64,000 nt of DNA from Hysterangium stoloniferum (Eukaryota > Basidiomycota > Agaricomycetes > Hysterangiales > Hysterangiaceae). A model generated the notes under the pieces. It saw only the letters and a list, made by a program, of their open reading frames with translations. It did not search any database and was not told where the DNA came from. Each line of letters opens with the position of its first letter. Positions within the stretch are counted from its first letter, which is position 1. The DNA lies in contig WHVD01000019.1 in assembly GCA_015178975.1 (NCBI GenBank), positions 1 through 64,000 on the forward strand, in the 5' to 3' direction. The position numbers and the translations under genes were made by a program. Below, piece after piece: positions 55,047 through 64,000 of this stretch.

Positions 55047-56888
55047 ATGGTCTCTTTGTGGTATCTGGCTACGTTCCTTAGGCTGGCTCCATTACTTGTA
55101 GCAGCGCTGCATTCCCCCAGAAATACCCACTCTAAGTTAGCAAAGCGTTGCACGGGAGTCATTCGGTCTTTTGACGATGTTTCAAATGCCGTCAAATGCA
55201 CCACAATCAACATTTATGGCTTCACAGTAAGTTAAAGCGTTGATATTAAAATGAATTATTTGTAACGATGTCAGGTTCCTGCAGGTATACATGCCACAGT
55301 TCTTTACATAATTTACACATACTTATCCATGTTATTTTATTTAGGTCAGACATTCACCTTAGCACTGCTCGATAGCACAACGGTCAACCTTCGTGAGTAT
55401 GTAGGGTTTGATTTTGCATAGCCTGATAATCCCAATACACAAGACGGTGACATCGCTTTCGGCAACAAGACTTGGGGAGGACCTTTGTTCCTAATTAGGT
55501 GTGGCACTTCCTGACATGTTCTTCCTGTGGACTTGTATCTCACGCGTAGACCAACCGCAGCGGGACGTCTATTAAGTGTATGTGCTATCGTTATCGATCT
55601 TCTGGTATACGGACGTTGAAATTGCATCTACAAAGTTCACGGTAATGGTCACACATTTGATGGAGGGGGACCGTTCCACTGGGATGGCCTAGGCACCAAC
55701 GGTGGCGTTCAAAAACCTACGCCAATGTTGAAGTATCACTAGCCAATTTGTATCAATATTATAGTGTTGATCACGCATATGACTACTTTCTAGGATCGTA
55801 ATGTCTGGAAGTTTTATGAATACCAAAGTTGTCAACGCTCCCGCACAGGCTTTTAGCATCTCCAACAACCCATCTTTGTTAAAAATCTCCAAAGTCACCA
55901 TTGATAATTGTAGGCATCATTATACAATTGTTTGAATATGCTCACCGATTCCATATGCTTCAGCTCAAGGAGATACCCCGAACTCCAGAAGCAATGGCCA
56001 GCCAGCAGCACACAACACCGACGGGTTCGATGTTGGCAGTAAAGATCTCGTGATTCAAAATTGCATAGTCATAAATCAGGTGCGCTGTTTCCTCCAAAAT
56101 CTGCGGAAAGGGCCTGACAGCTATTTGGTCTAGGATGACTGCATTGTCATCAACTACGGATCCAACATCCTCCTCCAAAACAATCGTTGCATCAACGGTC
56201 ACGGTATTTCAATCGTTAGTTAGCAAATTCCGCTCCACCAGACCGCTGAGTTTTACTTCTGCTCAGGCATGCCGCAGCCAAGACAACGTGTCGGGAGTCG
56301 TCATTCGAAACAATACTATTGTTGACAAGTACGACATTGTCTTTGTAGATGCCGCCGACAATTTTTCTATTTATCATCCAGTGAGCAGGCATTGCGAATC
56401 AAGTCGGATCCTACATCAAGAGATGCAACCGTGTCGAACATTACATTCAGTGGCAACACTGGGACAGGACTCTGGCGGTTCGGCGTCCTCATTGATCAGT
56501 CATATCCCAAAATCCTTGGTGAGTCTGCTTGCGTCGAAATGTAAACAATTCAAGTCTGACCCCGTCATAACAGGAACCCCTGGCACAGGCGTTATTTTTA
56601 AGGCAAGAACAGGTTCACTTAGGGCGATCTTGTGTGACTCACAGTTACAATTGTAGGACGTGAATTTTGTCGGGGCAACAAACACCATGTCTGTTCTCAG
56701 CACTGCGAGGCCCGTGGCTGTCAACTGTGGCAAAGGAGCATGCACTGGTGACTATTCCAACGTTAACCTGCTCCAGCTTCACTCTGACTAGTTACCTCAC
56801 AGGGAGTTGGGACTGGAGTTCCTTGAAAACATCTGGCGGCCAAGGCAATTATGCCGTCAACACTCCTGCCATTGAGGGACTGAACTAG
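55047..56888 (+). CDS. endopolygalacturonase PG2 (GH28), 14 exons, 374 aa
   Basis: Exons: 55047-55226, 55275-55284, 55345-55392, 55444-55498, 55561-55577, 55636-55732, 55794-55909, 55964-56079, 56134-56214, 56267-56328, 56382-56518, 56574-56602, 56657-56747, 56803-56888. All frames agree; exon sizes 2-13 equal those of PG1. Intron 12 has a GC donor (AAG|GCAAGA) where PG1 has GTAAGA. Signal peptide then a pro-region ending in the Kex2-type KR before CTGV. Catalytic NTD (192-194), DD (214-215), GHG (H236) and RIK (266-268) are complete. The C-terminus differs from PG1. Sequence divergence is large enough that this is not a recent duplicate. Flanked by relics of the same family on both sides. 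Confidence 0.9.
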
Positions 56889-57554
56889 CACCTCCTGATA
56901 AAAGAAAGTGTGTGTGTTCAAACTTCAGTGTTAGATATTTTACAACTCAGCAGTCTTACAGTTATCTACATTGTCGTTACCTACTGTTACCGACATCATA
57001 CCCAGTAGTTTTCCTCCATCACGGTCTGGTACCGTGGTAATAGTTACACTTCAGTTTGCTATTCCCCTGCATAACTGAAGCGTAAGCTCACATACTTATA
57101 TCCAACTCTTATCACTCATTTATATCCTTTAATTATTTTGTCTGTTCAAGTGGCTAGCAATATACCCTCCTGCATAGCTGAAGTTTACTTTATTTGTCCA
57201 GTCACTGTCCAATCGATCTAAAGCTCAGGTCTGATTTTTGTCCGGGTTGATGTGGAGGTCAGGCAGAGCGGTGGTTTTTGATGATTTGCTCGCATCATTG
57301 TACCTGGGTTTGATCTAACGCAGCTTATTATACATGGCTATCGTGGTTAATTTTTAGATTTTGTGCCTTCCGATACCCTAAGTTCAGATGGGCATCTGAC
57401 AGGAGTTGCCCAGAGTATTTATTATATATATATATATATGTATTTTCAGAGCAATTAGCCTGATGAAAGACATTGTTCTTACATTCCGCATTGGTCAACA
57501 CAAAAAACACGCTCACCGAGACATGAACCACCTGTTGTTCGAGAAGGATGTGAG

Positions 57555-58040
57555 CGGGGACAGGGTCTCGCGGTTCGGTGTACTCATGTCGTATTTTCAA
57601 ATTCCTGGCGAGTCTGCTTGCGTCAAAATATAAACAATTCAAGTTTAATTCCGTCATAACAAGAACCCTGGCACAGGCGTTATTCTTAGGGTAAGAACAC
57701 GTTTACTTCGGGTGATCTTGTATGACTCACTAGTTATAATTGGAAGACGTGAAGTTTGTTAGCGCAACAAGTACTCTGTCTGTTCTCAGCACTCAACCTC
57801 AGCAGTCCTTACAGTTATCTAGATTATCGTTACCATAGTTTTCCTCCGTCACGGTCTGGTGCTGTAGTAAAAATTACACTTCGGTTCGCTATCCCCCTGC
57901 ATAACTGAAGCCTAAGCTCAGTTACTTATTTCCAACTCTTATCACTCATTCATATCCTTTAATTACTTTCTCTGTTCAGGGAGCTAACAATAGTCTTTTA
58001 CCTCATAGCTGAAGTTTACTTTATTTGTTTATTTACTAAC
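57555..58040 (+). pseudogene. polygalacturonase 3' relic in a tandem duplication
   Basis: 57555-57790 follows PG2 exon 11 end to exon 13 (GAGTCTGCTTGCGTC, GCACAGGCGTTATT, CTCTGTCTGTTCTCAGCACT). About 57790-58040 repeats the PG2 downstream flank 56945-57200 (TTTTCCTCC.TCACGGTCTGGT, CCCCTGCATAACTGAAGC). So the 3' end of PG2 and its flank were duplicated in tandem and then decayed. Confidence 0.75.
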
Positions 58041-58454
58041 CAATCGAACTAAAGAGCCCAAGTCTGATTGTCCAGGTTAATGGCGGAACAGCAGTTTTGA
58101 TGATTTGCTCTCTTCAGTACCTGGATTTGAATCATCTCTAACACAACTTATTATACATGGCTTTCGTGTTTAATTTTCAGGTTCTGTAATTTCCAATACC
58201 CAGCCCATATGCTATCCAGGGCAAAATGTTTGATATGAGCAGTCTGGGATACACTAACAATTATGATCTCTTAGTTTCATTGTACATCATGCATGTTCTC
58301 AAACAACTTCCTCCTATATAAATTCTGACATGTGTAGCTCAAAAAGAAAAGAAAAACAAGACACATCTGCAATTTCACTTTTGGCTAAGCTCTTGTTGCT
58401 GTAACAACAGGCAATCGCGAGGCAGAGCAAAGAGAGAAAAGGAGAGTAAGATCC

Positions 58455-58638
58455 CCTGACGACACAAGCCTGTACTGTAATAGCAAGGTCATCATGTCCT
58501 TCGACATGCAAGCAGTGGTCAAAGGACGAGGGCAGCAAAAATTGGCTAACCAATGATGATCCCGGTGGGATCATTTTAGTGGTTAAACTAAAAAGAACAG
58601 ATACTACACTTGATCTAAGCCTATAAATGAGAAGCGAT
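58455..58638 (-). ncRNA. U2 spliceosomal snRNA
   Basis: The minus strand starts ATCGCTTCTC and contains AGATCAAGTGTAGTATCTGT, which includes the branch-point pairing word GTAGTA. The stem IIa/IIb region follows (TTTAGTTTAACCACTAAAATGATCCC), then a Sm site CCAATTTTTG, a 9-bp hairpin (GTCCTTTGA/TCGAAGGAC) and a final stem (TGATGAC/GTCGTCA). The length, about 184 nt, is usual for fungal U2 of this type. The 5' stem I is unusual: GGCCTTTTGGCT of most U2 RNAs is here ATTTATAGGCT. This may mean a diverged copy or a pseudogene. The branch-point and Sm elements are intact. Confidence 0.8.
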
Positions 58639-59292
58639 GTCAATTTTCTGTAAAATAAGAGGAAAAAATAATGTGGGCACATACCAAAAGGCCAGAGTGG
58701 TGAAGAACCCTCAAGCCACGTTTGCAGCTCTTATATGGCGAGACGTGTCGTGCACGGACCATCCGGATTGAGCGCTGACACGGATGGTCAAAGAATTCAT
58801 CAATGTCGATGCCACCACATTTCAACAAACAAGTACACCCGAGTATAATTAAAATAAAGAACAGCAAGTCAGCTATGAGTATGTGGTATGTAAAAGCTAG
58901 CTAGCTGTGTGGATCGAAGGCCATGATAGATAGAAGTTTTTGATTCCGCCGTGAGGTTGTGACGCAAAGCTACCTGGGAACATATGATTTATGTGGTTAC
59001 ACATTGGTACCACCGAATTTTTTACTAATCGTATGACATTAAATGACAAATCACATATCCACTTGAAAAAATGTAGGAACATGGCTCGAAATACCTACCA
59101 GCGCACTCAGTGATTTTTAGAGTAATCCCGGAGTTTGGTCAGTTCGTGCAAGTGTCGACGTTAAAGCCCGACGGTCTATCCACGAACCGTTGGCCGGGCC
59201 CACATAAGGCTTGCAGTGCCCACCACCATTATTTACCACGTTGGCCATTTGATTTTTGCCTATATTTATTTTAAACAGATGATTTTCCTATA

Positions 59293-59387
59293 AATCAAGT
59301 GTAGTAACTGATCTACAGTTTAACCACTAGAAATGATTACATTGGAATCACCATTGGTTAGCCAAGTTTTGCCACCCTCGTCCTTTT
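59293..59387 (+). pseudogene. U2 snRNA pseudogene, inverted relative to the first
   Basis: ATCAAGTGTAGTAACTG, AGTTTAACCACTAGAAATGAT, then ATTGGTTAGCCAAGTTTTG and CCACCCTCGTCC follow the U2 order. The 5' end, the Sm site and the 3' stems are changed or missing. It lies about 650 bp from the copy at 58455-58638, in opposite orientation. Confidence 0.7.
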
Positions 59388-60826
59388 CGCTTCGTTACAA
59401 TTGATTATTATTACAGCAAAAAGGGCCTAGCCAATATTACCATGGCTCATGTTACCGTGACATGAGATTGATTCATCCTCCTGAATTCTCGACGGCAATC
59501 TGTTGTGAGGGTGGTTCGATCGATATCGCAAATCTAGCCTATACTTTTGTGGTTTGTGCTACTACAAGGCTTGTTGCTCATTTCGGAGAAAATTTTCACT
59601 TCCTGTATTATACAATAATTATAACAGATTGGATTGTGTGATAATAATCCCCGCTGAAGGCGTGCATGAAGGCTACGGTAGGGCATGCTGAAAAGACAGT
59701 TGACGGTGGATAGTTGAAGAAGTAGCGTTATTGTGTTGACTACTGGTAGCTGCTCAAGCTGAACTCCCTAGAGTCTGACATCGGAACTCCCTGTATATAC
59801 TCCGTTTTTCTGTTTGTTTTTCATTTTTATTCTTCACAAAAGAGAAAAGTGGGTGGTAGTTGGGGGGGGGGGATATGTGATTTTCTAGTTCGAAATTGTG
59901 TCGGTGCAACCCGAGCCGGTATTCCACGCACCCACTAAATTCTGACCACAACGAACGTGCGGCCCAGATCGAACGAATTTCTACGTAGAAAAATAGAAAA
60001 ACGTCAGTTTAGCCAGGTTCATCCCTCCTGCCACATCAGATAATCATTTTCTTGACCCTGTCCGGTGGATCAAATGTCTAGTCCAAACGTTCCTTGGTTT
60101 ACCGTTTTTTCACTAGTATATGCCGTACCGGTAAGCTTGGTCAAACCCCCCTCATCAAGATTCCAGACAATTCCTATTGGTCAGTGCATATCCGACTTCG
60201 TTCCGGCGATCAGTCACCCCGAGTTAGATGCAAGCGATCCTAGGCCAGTTTTAGCCGTTAGGAACCAAAGCGTGGAAAGGCGTCCACGCGTTGACTCCCA
60301 AGCCCTGAGCTTTGGAGATAGGCTTCGATCGGGAGATAGGGATTGGGAGTTTTCCATGTAGCGGATTTAGCGTCCAATCAGAGATCGAATGTCATGTTGA
60401 AAGCGGACAGCCTCGAAACTGCAGAACTTGGCGTCTCCTGTGTGTGAGACTCAGTCTCCGTAGACTCCGGCAGACGCAGTTTGTCCATCCGCCCACAATC
60501 CGCCCTAACTCACAAGCCTATATATCCTGTGATTGCTCGCCACATGGATTTCCCATATCACTACCTTTTTAAAAAATATAGAATATATATGTGGCTCGGA
60601 ACCCTAAGTACCCACATGTACCCCTAGTGAGTTCAGTCACTTCTGGTGACTAGTCTGTATCTGGGTTTATTAGTCCACTAGAGTTACTATCTTGTGGTCC
60701 GATCCCCTTCCATTTATCATTCTAATATACACTACAAAAACACTGTGACAATAACTAGGTTCAATCCTAGTAGACCGCATTGGCGACTATTCCTGCCAAG
60801 TCACAGTTGCTCCTTTGGTTCCTGGG
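59388..60826. other. intergenic, nothing firmly recognised
   Basis: A run of G (59863-59871) and one ORF of 98 codons at 60065-60361 without a recognisable domain. No gene is claimed. Confidence 0.3.
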
Positions 60827-62538
60827 TCAATCACTTCTTGAGATGCGGTCGAGTAGGGTGCTAAAACAAGACAGTGGGTATTAGGAGCGCAGAATCAAGA
60901 AGAACAACGACTGTGACGACTTACGAAATGCCAAGAGGCATCTCTTCAATCTGGGTGCTGTAATACCCTGAATAATATTGATAAGTCCAGTGCCCACTAC
61001 TAAGAAAAGATTAACGAAGGGATTTACTGACTCTCGATTCCGCGCAACGTTTCGATATTTGCCTCGGTGACGAAATTGATCGCGATTCCCTTGCGCCCAA
61101 AGCGGCCGCTGCGGCCCACTCGATGCATATAACTCTCGATTTTATCCGGAAGGTCATAGTTGACAACGACGGCAACTGTTTGAATGTCAATACCGCGGGA
61201 CAGCATGTCGGTCGTGATCAAAATTCGCGATGAGCCTGTCCGGAAATCCTGGAGAAGCGCTTCACGACGCTTCTGCGTTTTTTTGCCATGCTGGAATAGC
61301 CGGCGGGATGGTGCATCAGTCGATTGTGACGTCGAACGTCGAATAATAGGTATTCTTACCGTGGCCGAGGCAGGCAGCTCTCGCCCATTCAGCTCGTTCA
61401 AAAGTGAATCTACCTTCACGCGAGTATTACAAAAAACGACAGTGGGGTGGGTGAAATTCCCGGCGGCGTATAGATCACACAAGGTTTCCAGTTTCCAGCT
61501 CTCGTTTTCCATAAGAATAAAGAATTGCTGGATGCCTTCTAGCGTGAGTTGCTCCTGTTTGACGAGAATCGTGATAGGGTTGCCTCTCGTCATTTTTCTC
61601 ATGCTCTTTAAAGAGTCCGGGGGCATTGTGGCGGAAAGCAAGACAATCTGCTTGCCTTTTGGAGGCAGAAGTTCCAACACTAAATGAAACGGCGCATTTC
61701 GGAATGTCATGTTTTCAGTTCTATCGAATCGGTACTGGAAGGTGGGTTGGGAAGGACCTGCCTTTGTCAATTTGTTCTCTCCAACCGGAAGACAACATCT
61801 CATCAGCTTCGTCAAGGCAAAGGAGCTTGATCTTGTCTGTCAGGAGCGCCTCGCGTTCGATCATGCAAAGCAGTCGGCCGATTGTGCCCACCACGACGTG
61901 GACACCCGCTTCCAGCTTCTGAACATCCCCACGGAGCCTTTTCCCTCCGATGCACGCGTGGCACTTGACGTTCATGTACTGCCCGAGGGCGAGGACCACC
62001 TGCTGGGTCTGCTGGGCCAGCTCGCGAGTCGGTACAATGATCAGCGCCTGCGTCGCCTTGACGGATATGTCCAGCTAAAAGTCAGCCGAGAGAAAATACA
62101 CTTCAGTTACGGAGCTGCGGGGGGGGGGAGACACGATCTGCACCCCGACCTTTTGCAGGATAGCGATGACGAACGCGGCCGTCTTGCCCATGCCGGACTG
62201 CGCTTGCATGATGAGATCGCGGCCTCTCATCAGGGGTTCTATGGCGCGCTGTTGGATGGGAGACGGTTTCTCCAAGCTTTATCACAGCTCATCAGCGAGA
62301 CTGCGCCTCCGGAAGGTGATAGCAGCCTCACCCGTACGCATACACTCCTCGGAGCAAGTTTCGCTTCAGTCCCATTTTATCGAAACTGGCATGATACCAG
62401 GGTTACTCTCCTGTGATCCATCCGGAGAAAAATAGAGTTAGACAGACTCGTCTGTGGTTTTGTTCCAATTGGACACTATCTCAACTTCATGATCAATCCC
62501 GTCGCGCAGATTACGTCCAGGTAACGTGCTGGGAGAAC
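60827..62538 (-). CDS. eIF4A-type DEAD-box RNA helicase, diverged; first exon unresolved
   Basis: Exons traced 5' to 3': 62538(?)-62448, 62385-62332, 62276-62150, 62074-61762, 61679-61360, 61290-61032, 60967-60925, 60860-60827. The join after 61762 uses a GC donor (AAAG|GCAGGT) and restores [20 protein letters not shown]. Motifs: [17 protein letters not shown] motif [10 protein letters not shown], Walker A AQSGMGKT (eIF4A has AQSGTGKT), PTREL, GTIGR (usually GTPGR), DEAD, SAT, then [11 protein letters not shown] and [13 protein letters not shown]. The HGDM block of eIF4A reads [10 protein letters not shown]. The C-terminus [19 protein letters not shown] departs from eIF4A. Known members unwind mRNA leaders in translation initiation. 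This copy could be a paralogue with another RNA target. The start codon must lie upstream of 62538. Confidence 0.85.
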
Positions 62539-63619
62539 CTGATTAGTTAATCCCGCTGCCCCTGAAGCGGAGCCGACTCACGGTGGCATTGCTATTGCAC
62601 GAGGTAGTAACGGCGGCGTGGGGTGGCTGTGACGATTCGTGACGCCGTGTGATAAATTATAGCGACGATGTAGGGAGTAAGCCTCGTGTATTTAATTACT
62701 TAGTTCGCTAAATTCTAAGGGATTTGTAAATATGTACAACCAGGCAGGCGTCTTGAAGCAAAGTATGAATCGTCAACGCATATTATTATCTTATCGGTGA
62801 TAGTAAATACGACAAAACATTATTTATAGCTGTACCCCATTCGTGGGAGGGCCATTTGAGGGAATGTAATTATTAATGCGGTGTGACTCTGACTGCGATA
62901 TATACATAGCGGCTTGCAAAAGACGAGAATCGGTGTGAGGAGGCACTATGCGGGACCTACAGCCCTAGGCACATATACCACAGAGGCACCCGAATTTCGT
63001 ATCCTCAGACCTGATCCCTGCACCTTCATCCTCTAGAGCCCAACGACCGTCCCGGTGCTAGTTGTGGATTAGACCCTAACCCTAACCCCAAACCCAGGTA
63101 CCCGGAAAGGCATTATGACATATTTGAGTGGGAAGAATTGTGGCCTCAGGGTACTCTTTTTCTTCACTCGAAAATTGCAGCCCTTAGGGTGTCCATAGCA
63201 GTCAAACAATGTTGAATTTGCGCAGAGTGAAAAAACTAGCTGCGCAAGGCTAAGAAAAGATTTCGTCCATGTGTACATGTCACTCGATGGAGTATTCTAT
63301 CATTGCGTCATTCGCATCAAACCTTGCCTTTTTTTTTTTGCGCAGGCCCGGATCTAAACGAGTCTCGCTGACTGCTCGGCGACCACAAAGCTCTCCAACA
63401 TTGAAAACTGCATACACGCATCCACAAAAGACGAAGAAATAAAATCAAAGGGGCAACTATACTATCTTGATCCAAAACAACGCGAAGGGGTGAATGTAGA
63501 AGTGATATGAATGAATGAACGTGCGTGCAAGCTGCACAGGATATATTGACAACGCAAAATCAAGGGAAAACCACGAGCCGACCACTCCGACGATCTTGAT
63601 CAGGGCAGTATCAAGGGAT
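62539..63619. other. intergenic
   Basis: No gene seen. It must contain the promoter and probably the first exon of the helicase gene. A T-rich run (63328-63341) and a short CCCTAA-type repeat (63074-63089) are the only notable features. Confidence 0.35.
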
Positions 63620-64000
63620 TCACAAAACGAGAGCAACAGCAGCAACACCCGCAAGCATAGCGAGTGGGCCGCGAGAAGCGATGATGGCGGCAGAGTTGGA
63701 GGTGGAGGGTGATGGAGCAGGTGCAGTGGAACTGTAAAGTAGGGATAAAATTAGATAAACCATAAATAGGGTCGGGAAAAAAAAAATGCGCACGATGCGG
63801 GGGATGCCGTTCCATTTGACGACGCAGTGGATGCAGGGGATGGGGTGCCTGTAGTGGATGAAGGGGACGCGGAGGTGAGTGTAACGCCCTGTGGGATTAT
63901 AAGCACGGTAGTCCAGAAATCCAGGATGAGATGTGGAAAGAGACTCACTACAAACAAACAAAGCTGCGTAGCGAACTCATCAGCTCGGGCTAAATCGCTC
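63620..64000 (-). CDS. 3' end of a GPI-anchored Ser/Thr-rich protein gene (partial)
   Basis: Three exons on the minus strand: beyond the edge to 63949, 63888-63794 and 63731-63620, joined in frame by GTGAGT-CAG and GTGCGC-CAG introns. The last 70 residues are Ser, Thr, Pro and Ala-rich (SASPSSTTGTPSPASTASSNGT, SSTAPAPSPSTSNSAAII) and end in a hydrophobic stretch (LAMLAGVAAVALVL) without a tail. This is the usual form of a GPI-anchor signal in fungal wall or membrane proteins. The catalytic or binding domain lies outside the window, so the family cannot be named. Confidence 0.65.

Noticed and set aside
57421..57440. TA dinucleotide run
   Set aside because: Simple microsatellite; common and uninformative.
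60065..60572. Overlapping ORFs of 98 and 86 codons
   Set aside because: No motif and no consistent splice sites; coding status not supportable.
62121..62129. Run of nine G in the helicase region
   Set aside because: It lies inside the intron between 62149 and 62075, so it does not disturb the reading frame.
63074..63089. CCCTAACCCTAACCCC, telomere-like repeat
   Set aside because: Only about two and a half units, with ordinary gene sequence on both sides. Too short to claim an interstitial telomere or chromosome end.

Overview
The window is nuclear DNA of a filamentous fungus, most likely a basidiomycete (Agaricomycetes). The reasons are short, dense introns, a tetraspan membrane gene and a GT90/CAP10-like gene of basidiomycete type, two secreted endopolygalacturonases, a thaumatin-like protein, and very heavy load of chromodomain Ty3/gypsy elements. 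Species cannot be fixed from the sequence.

Layout. 1-4566: 3' half of a gypsy element (integrase, chromodomain, an unexplained third sense ORF, 3' LTR). 4567-11900: LTR and copia debris. 11956-13804: intact 14-exon endopolygalacturonase gene (PG1). 14380-43200: a nested retrotransposon block. Its centre is a complete gypsy element (16349-23810, here called A) with 563-bp LTRs, gag, pol and a three-exon gene on the opposite strand. A sits inside an older solo LTR of its own family, which sits inside an older gag-pol relic. A second, inverted and degraded copy (A4, 32494-42515) is cut by a Tc1/mariner transposon and three solo LTRs of another family (B). 43486-63999 is gene territory: GT90 glycosyltransferase, thaumatin-like protein, tetraspan membrane protein (minus), endopolygalacturonase PG2 with flanking relics, a U2 snRNA gene (minus) plus a U2 pseudogene, an eIF4A-type DEAD-box helicase (minus), and the 3' end of a GPI-anchored protein gene (minus). 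Splicing was worked out by hand; every junction listed keeps the reading frame.

The most unusual signals are in the retrotransposons. (1) Element A carries, antisense to its 3' region, an intact spliced gene with its own TATA box. It encodes a coiled coil followed by six cysteines spaced as in fungal Zn2Cys6 DNA-binding domains; an inverted second copy keeps all six cysteines. A different gypsy family at 4567-4831 also has an antisense spliced ORF next to its 3' LTR. (2) A 23-nt hairpin recurs at least 18 times near the 3' end of LTRs of several families, with paired changes on both arms. (3) A has the marks of Tf1-style self-priming. (4) A's gag and pol are in one frame, separated by a single UAA followed at once by a 9-bp perfect stem. 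Elsewhere, three GC-AG introns occur in six spliced host genes, and both polygalacturonase genes carry 10-nt and 17-nt microexons.
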